Origin: Oscillospiraceae bacterium
Lineage (GTDB): Bacteria; Bacillota; Clostridia; Oscillospirales; JAAYXM01
Direction of reading: 5' to 3'
Assembly (NCBI GenBank): GCA_017421025.1
Contig: JAFQME010000003.1
Span: 1-64,000 of the forward strand
Length of the DNA stretch: 64,000 nt
How positions within the stretch are numbered: position 1 is the first letter of the stretch; every line of letters starts with the position of its first letter. Positions 53,141 through 60,872 of the stretch are shown piece after piece. Below the pieces are notes generated by a model that did no database searches, was not told where the DNA came from, and worked only from the letters and a program-made list of their open reading frames with translations. The translations under genes were made by a program, and so were the position numbers.

Positions 53141-53836
53141 ATGTATCAGTATTCCATGCAGATTGAAACTCTTGCGGAAGATTCCCGTATGATTTCCAAC
53201 ATCGAACTCATTGACGGCTGCTTCGGTGCACCGCTCGCCGAGCTTTCCGGAGATCAGCTCGAAGACATTCGACTGAATCTCATCCGTTCACTCCGCCGCA
53301 TTGTGCTTTACACGGTCAAAACTCCGGTTTCCGAAACCGAGTGGTACCGCCACATTTTCCAGAACGCTTCTTTTCTTGGCATTACCCACTTAAAGATTGA
53401 CCTTGTCGCACTCAAAACCGACACCGGTCTTGCCGAGATTTTGCGCATGGCAGAATCGTTTGGGATTTATGTGGTGTTCGAACCGGGCTTCGACCACCCC
53501 ATTTTCACCGAGGAATTCTACTTCTCCATTCGCACCGAATATACCAAGATCATCTATGATCCTATGTTGTTCGTACACCATGGCAAAAAGCCGTTTTTGG
53601 ATGTGCTGTATAAGTGCAAATGGAAAGACGATGTCCTCTTCTTGCGTGTGACCGATGCGCTCTTTGATTCCACCACCCCGGTCGCTTTGGAGCACGGAAA
53701 CGGTGAAATTAAGGAATGTACCAGCACTCTGCTTGCTCGCAGTTTCGGTGGATTTTTCTCATTTATTCCCTATCGTACCGATGCGCCTGTCTGGAACGCA
53801 GTCAGTGAATTCCAGGGGCTCCTTTCTCGCTTATGA
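53141..53836 (+). CDS. Degenerate xylose isomerase-like TIM barrel protein
   Basis: 231 residues from ATG 53141 (AAAGGAG ten bases upstream; a GTG at 53132 overlaps it). The second half looks like the sugar-phosphate isomerase superfamily: LAEILRMAESFGIYVVFEPG, KIIYDPMLFVHHGKKPFLDV, and LEHGNGEIKE where members usually have a metal ligand near GEG.I. Several expected metal ligands are absent or shifted, so it may not be a normal isomerase. It lies between the AAC(3)-like and cyclase genes, and its stop overlaps the next start (ATGA). Confidence 0.6.
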   Translation: MYQYSMQIETLAEDSRMISNIELIDGCFGAPLAELSGDQLEDIRLNLIRSLRRIVLYTVKTPVSETEWYRHIFQNASFLGITHLKIDLVALKTDTGLAEILRMAESFGIYVVFEPGFDHPIFTEEFYFSIRTEYTKIIYDPMLFVHHGKKPFLDVLYKCKWKDDVLFLRVTDALFDSTTPVALEHGNGEIKECTSTLLARSFGGFFSFIPYRTDAPVWNAVSEFQGLLSRL

Positions 53837-54483
53837 TTTGGGATTTGACCGGTGAGATTTACACCGGAATGTGGAATTACGAGCCGCCGTTTCCCGAAGT
53901 AGAGATTCTGCCGCTGCCAAAAGTGGATTGGGTAAAAACCGAGGTGTACTGCGATATTTTCTCAGGACTACACTCACAGAGCGGCACCTATCTGGAAACT
54001 CCGATGCACCTTTTGGGCGATGCCTCTTATCCGCTCGGCGATGTCCCCATTGAGCGACTCGTGGGGATGGACGCTGTGGTACTGCACCTGCCCGAGATTT
54101 CTCCAAGCGGGACACGCACACCCATTTCACGCACACAGCTTTTGGATTTTGACATTCCGGAAGGCGTTGCAATTCTGATTTCCACCGGATGGGGGCGCTT
54201 TTGGAAAGAATCGTTCTATTTGGAGGAGTCACCGTATTTTACCTACGATGCGGTGGAATATCTCATTTCCAAAAAGCCATTCCTGTTGGGAACCGATTTC
54301 CCACGTTGGGAAAACTTAGAACATCCCCAGGGCTTTTTCCCTGCGTTTTATGACGCAAACATCTTAATGCTTGCGCCCTGTGTCAATTTGGAACAGCTCC
54401 CGGTTTGCGGGAAACTTACCGCACTTCCCTTGCGTGTGGACACCACTTGTTGTGCTCCTGTGCGTGCGGTCTTTGAAGCATAA
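53833..54483 (+). CDS. Cyclase-family (kynurenine formamidase-like) metal hydrolase
   Basis: 216 residues. The signature LHSQSGTYLETPMHL (about 47-61) corresponds to the H.GTH.E.P.H metal motif of the cyclase family (PF04199), with Tyr in place of the second His, and LISTGWGRFW (about 114) follows. Known members are kynurenine formamidase, isatin hydrolase and polyketide-cyclase-like enzymes. The last gene of the trio; the substrate is unknown. The altered His may change metal binding. Confidence 0.82.
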   Translation: MIWDLTGEIYTGMWNYEPPFPEVEILPLPKVDWVKTEVYCDIFSGLHSQSGTYLETPMHLLGDASYPLGDVPIERLVGMDAVVLHLPEISPSGTRTPISRTQLLDFDIPEGVAILISTGWGRFWKESFYLEESPYFTYDAVEYLISKKPFLLGTDFPRWENLEHPQGFFPAFYDANILMLAPCVNLEQLPVCGKLTALPLRVDTTCCAPVRAVFEA

Positions 54484-54519
54484 AAAGAGCCGTGATCTTG
54501 ATCGATCACGGCTCTTTTT
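54482..54519. terminator. Bidirectional terminator between the cyclase gene and niaR
   Basis: Sixteen-base arms (54482-54497, 54504-54519) with A-run and T-run on opposite sides; the niaR stop overlaps its right edge. Confidence 0.85.
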
Positions 54520-55036
54520 ATGCTTCTTTTTCTTTTGCAAGATATCCTCCCGATTCCAAGCTTTCCTGAATCCGGTCCAGCACAGCCTCGTTTTCGGCTC
54601 GAATGGTGTGATAATGATATCCGCCCGTAATATTCATGAGTTCGATGGATTTCCCGCTTCGCACCCCTTCAATGAATTGGCGTACATGCAGCGGCGAAAA
54701 AATGTTGAGTTTTGCTTCTACTTTGCCATAAACCTTGTGCCACACAAACACGTCTACCACGGTTCCGCCAAGTGCAACGATTCTTGACAATTCGTCTTCT
54801 GTCTCAGCAGTCGTATGATGAACTTTAAACACACGGTGCGCCTGCGGTGAGGTTTGCAGGATGTATCCGTTATGCGTGGAAAGAATCTCAAAACCGGCAG
54901 CTTTCAACACTGAAATATCTTGTACGATGATTTGCCTTGAAACTCCAAATCGTTTCGCCAGTTCTCCCCCTGAAACAGGCTCAGACAGCGTATGCAAAAG
55001 CGCAGAGATTTCGCTTCTTCTCTCATCTGCTCTCAT
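54518..55036 (-). CDS. niaR: NiaR-type niacin-responsive transcriptional repressor
   Basis: 172 residues. N-terminal winged HTH (about 5-60: VSGGELAKRFGVSRQIIVQD, ISVLKAAGFEILSTHNGY), then the C-terminal 3H domain with three conserved His (VHHTTAETEDELSRIV; VFVWHKVYG; NIFSPLHVRQFI; YHYHTI). NiaR represses NAD synthesis genes when nicotinate is plentiful. It is the last gene of nadA-nadB-nadC-niaR, four bases after nadC, so it likely controls its own operon. Confidence 0.92.
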   Translation of the reverse strand: MRADERRSEISALLHTLSEPVSGGELAKRFGVSRQIIVQDISVLKAAGFEILSTHNGYILQTSPQAHRVFKVHHTTAETEDELSRIVALGGTVVDVFVWHKVYGKVEAKLNIFSPLHVRQFIEGVRSGKSIELMNITGGYHYHTIRAENEAVLDRIQESLESGGYLAKEKEA

Positions 55037-55039
55037 AGA

Positions 55040-55891
55040 TTACACCGCATGAAGATTCTTGAGAGAAAGGTCCAAAATTGGCGCAGAATGAGTGAGTGCT
55101 CCGCTGGAAATATAGTCCACTCCAATATCCACCAAACGTGCAATATTCTCACGAGTCACATTTCCGCTGCACTCCGTTTCAGCACGTCCCTTTGCGAGTA
55201 CGACTGCCTCACGCATCTCCTCAACACTCATGTTATCCAACATCACAATATCAGCGCCGGCATCCAACGCCTCACGCAATCCGTCTAAACTCTCCACTTC
55301 GATTTCGATTTTTCGAACAAACGGTGCATATTCTTTCGCCATCTGCACCGCACGGGTAATGCTACCTGCAGCACCTATGTGGTTGTCCTTGAGCAAAATC
55401 CCATCACTCAAGTTGTAACGGTGATTGTTGCCACCCCCTACTTTGACCGCATACTTCTCAAAGATACGCATATTCGGGGTGGTTTTACGGGTATCCAACA
55501 ACTTGGTTTTTGTTCCGGAAAGCAATTCTGCAATGGAGCGGGTATACGTTGCGATTCCACTCATTCGCTGCAAGAAATTCAGCGCAGTACGCTCACCTGA
55601 CAGCAGAACACGGATGTCTCCGTGTATCACACCGAGCTTCTCGCCCTTTTTCACCGTATCGCCGTCTTTGCAAAATAGTTCCGCACGTGTGGTTTCATCC
55701 AAAAGTTCAAAAACCCGACAGAACACTTCAAGTCCTGCAATGACACCGTCCTGTTTGCATATGAGATCCACTTCTCCTGCCTGCGCTGTTGGCATGACCG
55801 AATTTGTAGTGATATCTTCGCTTGTGATATCCTCGCGCAATGCACTCAAAATAAGTTCATCCGCAGTCATTTTCATTGTGATTTCATTCAT
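55040..55891 (-). CDS. nadC: Nicotinate-nucleotide diphosphorylase (carboxylating)
   Basis: 283 residues from ATG 55891, behind AAAAGGAG; the frame extends ten codons into nadB. Segments RTALNFLQRMSGIATYTRSI (about 105-124), LLDTRKTTPNMRIFEKYAVK and IEIEVESLDGLREALDAGAD identify NadC. It makes nicotinate mononucleotide from quinolinate and PRPP. Eight-base overlap with nadB. Confidence 0.97.
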   Translation of the reverse strand: MNEITMKMTADELILSALREDITSEDITTNSVMPTAQAGEVDLICKQDGVIAGLEVFCRVFELLDETTRAELFCKDGDTVKKGEKLGVIHGDIRVLLSGERTALNFLQRMSGIATYTRSIAELLSGTKTKLLDTRKTTPNMRIFEKYAVKVGGGNNHRYNLSDGILLKDNHIGAAGSITRAVQMAKEYAPFVRKIEIEVESLDGLREALDAGADIVMLDNMSVEEMREAVVLAKGRAETECSGNVTRENIARLVDIGVDYISSGALTHSAPILDLSLKNLHAV

Positions 55892-57170
55892 GGCTGTTTT
55901 TCTCCTTTTCAATGGCGTCAAGCACCAGTTGTTTGTAATGCTCCCGATATCCCCGATAGTCTTCCGAAGATGCAGTCACGGTCGGTACTTGTGTAAGCGG
56001 GAGATAGTCCCGTCCCATCTGCTGTGCTGCACGTTTGGCAAACACCAGACTCTCCAAAAGTGAGTTTGATGCAAGACGATTACGTCCGTGCACACCGTTA
56101 CATGCGGTCTCACCCACCGCATATAACCGCTCCATGGAAGTTTTGCTGTAATAGTCTACTGCAATCCCGCCCATAAAATAGTGTTGAGACGGCACAACCG
56201 GAATCGGCTCTTTTGTAATGTCGTAGCCCTCTTTTAAGCAGTGTTCATAAATATTGGGGAAATGCGAACGGATTTCCTCTTCCGGAATGGCTGCAAGGCT
56301 CAACCAAACGTGTTTGCTTCCCTCTCGCTCCATCTCGGCAAAAATCGCATTTGCCACCACATCACGCGGAAGCAATTCATCCACAAATCGCTCTCCTGCC
56401 GAGTTGAGTAATACCGCACCCTCTCCACGCACGGATTCCGAAATCAAAAACTTTCTCCCCTCACGTTCGGTATAAAGTGCGGTCGGATGAATTTGAATAT
56501 AATCAATATGTTTCAATTCAATTCCATATTTAATTGCAAGCGCAAGCGAATCTCCGGTGAGATGGCGGTAATTGGTCGAATGGCGGTACAGTCCTCCCAC
56601 ACCTCCGGTTGCCAGTACAGTATAATCTGCCACGATCGCAGAGTATTCTTCCTGTTCATCGTGTCCGATAATCCCACAGCAGCGATCTTTGTCGCAAATC
56701 AAATCCACCATGGTGTAATTTTCAACCACTGTGATATTCTCACGGCAAAGCACAGCCGAAAGCAAACGTGAAGTGATTTCTCTACCGGTCTCATCCTCAT
56801 GGAAGAGAATACGAGGTTTGGAATGTGCCCCCTCTCTGGTATAAGAAAACTCCTCACCCTCTTTTTCAAACTCCACTCCCAACGTCACCAAATCGGAGAT
56901 TACCGCTTTGGAAGACCGAATCATGATTTCTACAGAGTCCGGGTTATTCTCATAGTGTCCCGCACGCATGGTATCCTCATAAAAATCTGTAAAATCTTCT
57001 TCGTCACGCAAAACACAGATCCCCCCCTGCGCAAGATAGGAGTCACTGCGTGACGCTTTGTCTTTGGTCACCAAAAGAATTTGTTTGTCACGGGGAAGAT
57101 TCAATGCACAATATAGTCCCGCTGCACCGCTCCCCACTATTACAATCTCTGTTTGTTTTGTCTTGATCAT
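55884..57170 (-). CDS. nadB: L-aspartate oxidase
   Basis: 428 residues. FAD motif IVIVGSGAAGLYCALNL (about 9-25), SDSYLAQGGICVL (about 42-54), the active-site HIDYIQIHPTALY and HYFMGGIAVDYYSKTS, and GRNRLASNSLLESLVFAKRA near the C-terminus. It oxidises aspartate to iminoaspartate for NadA. It is shorter than the 530-residue E. coli enzyme because the C-terminal helical domain is reduced, as in other Clostridia. It starts directly after nadA. Confidence 0.96.
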   Translation of the reverse strand: MIKTKQTEIVIVGSGAAGLYCALNLPRDKQILLVTKDKASRSDSYLAQGGICVLRDEEDFTDFYEDTMRAGHYENNPDSVEIMIRSSKAVISDLVTLGVEFEKEGEEFSYTREGAHSKPRILFHEDETGREITSRLLSAVLCRENITVVENYTMVDLICDKDRCCGIIGHDEQEEYSAIVADYTVLATGGVGGLYRHSTNYRHLTGDSLALAIKYGIELKHIDYIQIHPTALYTEREGRKFLISESVRGEGAVLLNSAGERFVDELLPRDVVANAIFAEMEREGSKHVWLSLAAIPEEEIRSHFPNIYEHCLKEGYDITKEPIPVVPSQHYFMGGIAVDYYSKTSMERLYAVGETACNGVHGRNRLASNSLLESLVFAKRAAQQMGRDYLPLTQVPTVTASSEDYRGYREHYKQLVLDAIEKEKNSHE

Positions 57171-58067
57171 TTATTTTGCCAGCTCCAACATCCGTTCCAG
57201 AGGAAGCAGCGCACGTTTGCGCAAATCCTCTGCAATCTCAACTCCGACTTTTTCCGATTCCAAAGCGGCGCACAGCCGTTGCATTGTGTTCTCTTTCATC
57301 CCCGGGCAAACCGGATACGGCTTCGGGAAATAAAACTGTTTCTTTGGGTTTTTGTTCTGAAGAGGGAAGCGAACTCCCTCTTCGGTCACAATCAAAAACT
57401 CCTCGCCTTCCCCCTCTGCCCAAGCCAAAATCTCAGAAGTGGATCCGATTCGATCGGCAAGCGCAAGCACGTTCGGTTCACATTCCGGATGCGCCAGTAC
57501 AATCGCATTCGGATGTGCTTGTTTTGCTTCTCTCACCTGCTGTTCGGTAATTGCAGCATGAATGGGACAACAACCGTCGTTTAAGATGATATTCTTTTCC
57601 GGAATCTGTGCTTTCACAAACGCACCCAAATTACGGTCCGGAATAAAGAAAATGTTTTGACTCTCCATTCGTTTCACGATTTTCACAGCATTCGACGAAG
57701 TTACGCACACGTCACTGAGTGCTTTGAGCCGTGCGGTAGAATTGATATAGCACACCACTGCGAGGTCCGGATACTGCTTGCGGAGTTCTGCAATTTTCTC
57801 TTCTTGTACCATATGTGCCATGGGACAATCCGCAGTATAAGACGGCATCAAAACGGTCTTTTGCGGATTCAACAGTTTTGCGCTCTCGCCCATAAACTCC
57901 ACACCGCAAAACACCAGCACCTCGGCCGATGTTTCTTTTGCTGCTTTTGCAAGTGCATAAGAGTCTCCAACAAAGTCAGCAACCTGCTGCACTTCTTCCG
58001 GCGCATAATAGTGCGCCAGGATCACGGCATGTTTCTCTTTCTTCAGCCGCTCAATTTTTTCTTTCAT
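57171..58067 (-). CDS. nadA: Quinolinate synthase
   Basis: 298 residues from ATG 58067, with GGAAGGA ten bases upstream; the frame is open for 67 more codons through the promoter, which I take as chance. [4Fe-4S] Cys ligands are seen in VFCGVEFMGESA, LAHPECEPNV and YPVCPGMKENT. Other signatures are AVILAHYYAPEEVQQVADFV and MPSYTADCPMAHM. It condenses iminoaspartate with DHAP. Confidence 0.97.
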   Translation of the reverse strand: MKEKIERLKKEKHAVILAHYYAPEEVQQVADFVGDSYALAKAAKETSAEVLVFCGVEFMGESAKLLNPQKTVLMPSYTADCPMAHMVQEEKIAELRKQYPDLAVVCYINSTARLKALSDVCVTSSNAVKIVKRMESQNIFFIPDRNLGAFVKAQIPEKNIILNDGCCPIHAAITEQQVREAKQAHPNAIVLAHPECEPNVLALADRIGSTSEILAWAEGEGEEFLIVTEEGVRFPLQNKNPKKQFYFPKPYPVCPGMKENTMQRLCAALESEKVGVEIAEDLRKRALLPLERMLELAK

Positions 58068-58104
58068 GCTCGGCAAATCCTTCCAAAACAATGTAATCTC
58101 ACAC

Positions 58105-58148
58105 ATTATATTCCACGGCTTTACATCTGTCAAGTTATCTGTCAAGTT
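58105..58148 (-). promoter_or_regulatory. nadA promoter with a duplicated 12-bp element, candidate NiaR site
   Basis: Minus strand TTGACA (58128-58133), 17-base spacer, TATAAT (58105-58110). The 12-mer atctgtcaagtt occurs twice in exact tandem (58125-58136, 58137-58148), so a second TTGACA lies right behind the -35. A repeat over the -35 box is where a repressor such as NiaR would bind; the assignment is inference. Confidence 0.6.
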
Positions 58149-58153
58149 TTTGG

Positions 58154-58480
58154 GCAAAAAAATGAAATGACCCTCAGCCGCTGTGTCTTTCACCCACGAA
58201 CGACTAAGGGTCATTTCTTTGAATTCTTGATATCTAACATCGTTTAACCTCCATTTCTTCAAATTCAAGCGATCCTCATTTTTTCAAAGCATTTCCTGTT
58301 ATTTTATGTTTATCTCTGATTCTCACGATTTTTTACCGTCTCTTCTTTAGCCAAGTTGACTGATATATCATCGGAATCTGCTTTGAATTTTCAAGGTACG
58401 CTTGTCGGGTTCTTTTCGTCCTAAATCACTTTTAGGACTCTACCACTTCGTACATCGGTATCACCCTTTCTGATTATAAT
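58154..58480 (-). ncRNA. Candidate structured RNA / leader upstream of nadA, unassigned
   Basis: A promoter (minus TTGCAA 58501-58506, 17 bases, TATATT 58478-58483) and a terminator (58164-58217, then minus-strand TTTTTTT) frame about 315 bases with no gene. Foldable parts are gtcctaaa/tttaggac (58418-58438 region), an enclosing gtacg/cgtac, and a long-range ttcaaagca/tgctttgaa pair (58280s against 58380s). Near the 3' end GGAGG precedes a 9-codon frame, MLDIKNSKK, whose stop lies in the terminator stem. It does not show the motifs I know for tmRNA, RNase P, SRP or 6S RNA. Confidence 0.45.
58164..58217 (-). terminator. Terminator-like hairpin between the RNA locus and nadA
   Basis: Eleven-base arms gaaatgaccct/agggtcatttc (58164-58174, 58207-58217) around a 32-base loop; minus strand continues CATTTTTTTG. 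Confidence 0.65.
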
Positions 58481-58629
58481 ATACCATACGGGTAGGGGGA
58501 TTGCAAGATGGCAAATTGTGCAAAATTTCTAACCAAAAGTTATGCAATAAGGAGAACTTTCAGCACATTGACGAAAACCTCTTGACTTCTCCCTTTCACA
58601 TTTGCTATACTGGTTATGTTGGGCATATA

Positions 58630-58657
58630 AAAAAGCAGGTCGTGTGACCTGCTTTTT
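58630..58657 (-). terminator. Terminator of the GH4 gene
   Basis: aaaaagcaggtc/gacctgcttttt arms with a 4-base loop just past the stop; A/T runs on both sides allow either direction. Confidence 0.8.
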
Positions 58658-58662
58658 CTTTT

Positions 58663-59982
58663 TTAGTGGTATTCCGGGAGATAGTCTCCATGCGCTTCGA
58701 TGAGTTCATCCACCATGGCTTTGATATCGTCAATCGAAAGTTCACTTGCGGTGTGCGGGTCCAGCATCGCCGCCTGATAGATGTGCTCACGTTTTTGAGT
58801 CACTGCCGCTTCAATGGTGAGAAGCTGAACATTGATGTTGGTCATATTCATTGCGGCACACTGTACCGGAAGCGACCCAACCGAGCAAGGATGAATTCCA
58901 TGTCCATTCACCAGACACGGCACTTCCACACAAGCCTCTCTCGGCAGGTTTGCAATCACACCGTTGGTATTCAGCACGTTCCCGCCAATTTGATACGGCA
59001 CACCTGTCACAATTGCTTCCATGATACGGGATGCATATTCAAGAGAACGCTCATGTCCCTTTTTGCAAGCTTCCATCATCTCGCCATAGCCTTCGCCCCA
59101 CTCCTTGATATGACGGATGCAACGGCGTGGATATTCATCCAGCGGGATATTATAGCGTTCCACAAGTTCAGGGTACTTGCTCTTTAAGTAGAACATATTA
59201 TACTCCGCATTGTGCTCACTGCTTTCGGTGCAGTAATAACCGAAATTACGGATGTAATCGTAGCGCACCTTATCTTCGCAGTTCGGGTCATCCATCTTCG
59301 CCTCGATGCGGCGGCGGATTTCGGGGTACAAGTCATTTCCGTCACGGTCACGCAGTTCCAATAACCACCCCATGTGATTGATGCCTGCGATGAGTTCTTT
59401 TCTTCCCTCAAGTTTGTCTTCCATCTCAAGCCCTTTGAGGAGTCCCTCCGAGCAAACCTGTACACTGTGGCACAAGCCGATGGTCTTAATGTTGGTATAT
59501 CTCTGCATGTAGCCTGTCAGCATCGCCATCGGGTTGGTATAGTTTAGAAACCATGCATTCGGACAAACCTCTTCCATATCACATGCAAACTCCCGAAGCA
59601 CCGGAATGGTACGCAGCGCACGCATGATTCCTCCGATTCCAAGCGTATCTGCAATGGTCTGACGCAGGCCGTATTTTTTCGGGATTTCAAAATCGGTCAC
59701 TGTGCACGGCTCATAACCGCCCACCTGGATTGCATTGACCACAAACGACGCATCACGGAGTGCATCTTTTCGTTTCTCCACACCCACATAACGCTCCAAT
59801 TTTGCTCCTGCACCCAGTGCATTCCGAATCGCTTCCAAAAGCGCATAACTCTGATCCAAACGTTGCGGGTCAATGTCATAAAGGGCAAAGGTTGCATCTC
59901 GCAAAGCAGGACTGCACATACAGTCTCCAATCACGTTGCGAGCAAACACCGAGCTGCCTGCACCCATAAATGTAATCTTCAT
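58663..59982 (-). CDS. Glycoside hydrolase family 4, probable alpha-galactosidase
   Basis: 439 residues. The NAD motif is ITFMGAGSSVFARNVIGD (3-20). Mn-ligand Cys and His are in IGLCHSVQV and GINHMGWLLE, the pattern of the MelA/AglA group (alpha-galactosidase, alpha-glucosidase or alpha-glucuronidase members); FLNYTNPMAMLTGYMQRY precedes it. GH4 enzymes hydrolyse glycosides through an NAD-dependent oxidation-elimination route in the cytoplasm. AAGGAGG is 6 bases from the start. It is divergent from an AraC-type regulator, which probably activates it. Confidence 0.9.
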   Translation of the reverse strand: MKITFMGAGSSVFARNVIGDCMCSPALRDATFALYDIDPQRLDQSYALLEAIRNALGAGAKLERYVGVEKRKDALRDASFVVNAIQVGGYEPCTVTDFEIPKKYGLRQTIADTLGIGGIMRALRTIPVLREFACDMEEVCPNAWFLNYTNPMAMLTGYMQRYTNIKTIGLCHSVQVCSEGLLKGLEMEDKLEGRKELIAGINHMGWLLELRDRDGNDLYPEIRRRIEAKMDDPNCEDKVRYDYIRNFGYYCTESSEHNAEYNMFYLKSKYPELVERYNIPLDEYPRRCIRHIKEWGEGYGEMMEACKKGHERSLEYASRIMEAIVTGVPYQIGGNVLNTNGVIANLPREACVEVPCLVNGHGIHPCSVGSLPVQCAAMNMTNINVQLLTIEAAVTQKREHIYQAAMLDPHTASELSIDDIKAMVDELIEAHGDYLPEYH

Positions 59983-60039
59983 CGAAATCCCTCCTTGTAG
60001 ATTTGTTTGTATTCTACCATAAAAAATCCAGGAAAAGGA

Positions 60040-60069
60040 TTGATATTTGTGTGATAAACTTGTTATAAT
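60040..60069 (+). promoter_or_regulatory. Promoter of the AraC gene
   Basis: TTGATA (60040-60045), 18-base spacer, TATAAT (60064-60069), 20 bases before the start codon. Confidence 0.75.
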
Positions 60070-60089
60070 GTTGGATAGAGGTGAACGCT

Positions 60090-60857
60090 ATGTCTTTCTC
60101 CGAAATCGTCATCAATGAACAGCTGCCCGGAGTAAACCCGGTGAATTTCGGCTACGAAGTCTGCAAAAGCGGACACAGTTTCGGCCCTGCCGTACGTGAA
60201 TACTGGCTGCTGCACTATGTGGTTTCCGGCACCGGAGTGTTTGAACGTGAGGGTCAAACACACACGGTGCAAGCAGGAGAAGTGTTTGTCATTCCACCCA
60301 GCCTTGTCACGTTTTACCGTGCATCGCACTCCCGTCCCTGGCACTATATTTGGATCGGGTTTACCGCTGATCCCACACTAACCGAGCCCTTGAATTCCCC
60401 GATTCTACGAGTTCCCGGCATGGGTGAAATTTTCGAAGAGATGCGTTCTTGCCATGAGTTGGAGCGTGGACGCTCCTCCTTTCTTGCTGCAAGGATTTGG
60501 GACCTCCTCGCCCTACTCAAGGAGGGCACATCCCGACCGTTGGACTACATTGACAAAGCACTCCATTGTATCCATGCCGAGTACATGACCGACTTAAACG
60601 TCACTCGTCTCGCATCTCGCTTAAACCTGGAGCGCAGTTATTTCTCCACCTTATTCAAAGAAAAAACCGGGGTCTCCCCCGCAAAATTCCTTGCCGACCT
60701 GCGTCTCTCCAAAGCCGCCGAACTCATGACAGTCCACAGAAAATCCCCCTCCACAGCCGCCGCTTCGGTGGGCTATCCCGACCTCTATCACTTTTCCAAA
60801 GCCTTTAAGCAAAAATACGGCATCAGCCCAAGAGAATATCAAAAGAGGCACTCATAA
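60090..60857 (+). CDS. AraC-family regulator, probably of the divergent GH4 gene
   Basis: 255 residues from ATG 60090, six bases after AGAGGTG; a GTG at 60081 overlaps the ribosome site. N-terminal cupin-like domain: YWLLHYVVSGTGVFEREGQT and VQAGEVFVIPPSLVTFYRA (about 35-80). C-terminal double HTH (about 155-255): NVTRLASRLNLERSYFSTLF and SVGYPDLYHFSKAFKQKYG, then SPREYQKRH. Such regulators near GH4 or melA genes act as sugar-dependent activators. Confidence 0.9.
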   Translation: MSFSEIVINEQLPGVNPVNFGYEVCKSGHSFGPAVREYWLLHYVVSGTGVFEREGQTHTVQAGEVFVIPPSLVTFYRASHSRPWHYIWIGFTADPTLTEPLNSPILRVPGMGEIFEEMRSCHELERGRSSFLAARIWDLLALLKEGTSRPLDYIDKALHCIHAEYMTDLNVTRLASRLNLERSYFSTLFKEKTGVSPAKFLADLRLSKAAELMTVHRKSPSTAAASVGYPDLYHFSKAFKQKYGISPREYQKRHS

Positions 60858-60869
60858 AGAGTGCCTCTT
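60843..60869. terminator. Terminator shared by the AraC and stalk/NPCBM genes
   Basis: aagaggcactc/gagtgcctctt (60843-60853, 60859-60869) spans the AraC stop and lies three bases from the convergent stop at 60873. Confidence 0.75.
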
Positions 60870-60872
60870 CTC

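Noticed and set aside
58068-58268. 67-codon in-frame extension of nadA
   Set aside because: It would run through a consensus promoter, a tandem operator-like repeat and a terminator, and the internal ATG 58067 has a good ribosome site and gives a normal NadA N-terminus.
58508-58585. 25-codon frame starting ATGGCAAATTGTGC between the RNA locus and the GH4 gene
   Set aside because: No ribosome binding site, no recognisable sequence and no transcription signals for it; probably chance.
58582-58657. Plus-strand promoter-like TTGACT-18-TATACT that points into the GH4 terminator
   Set aside because: It would make an RNA of only about 40 bases before a strong hairpin. More likely a chance match in A/T-rich DNA, though an antisense start cannot be ruled out.
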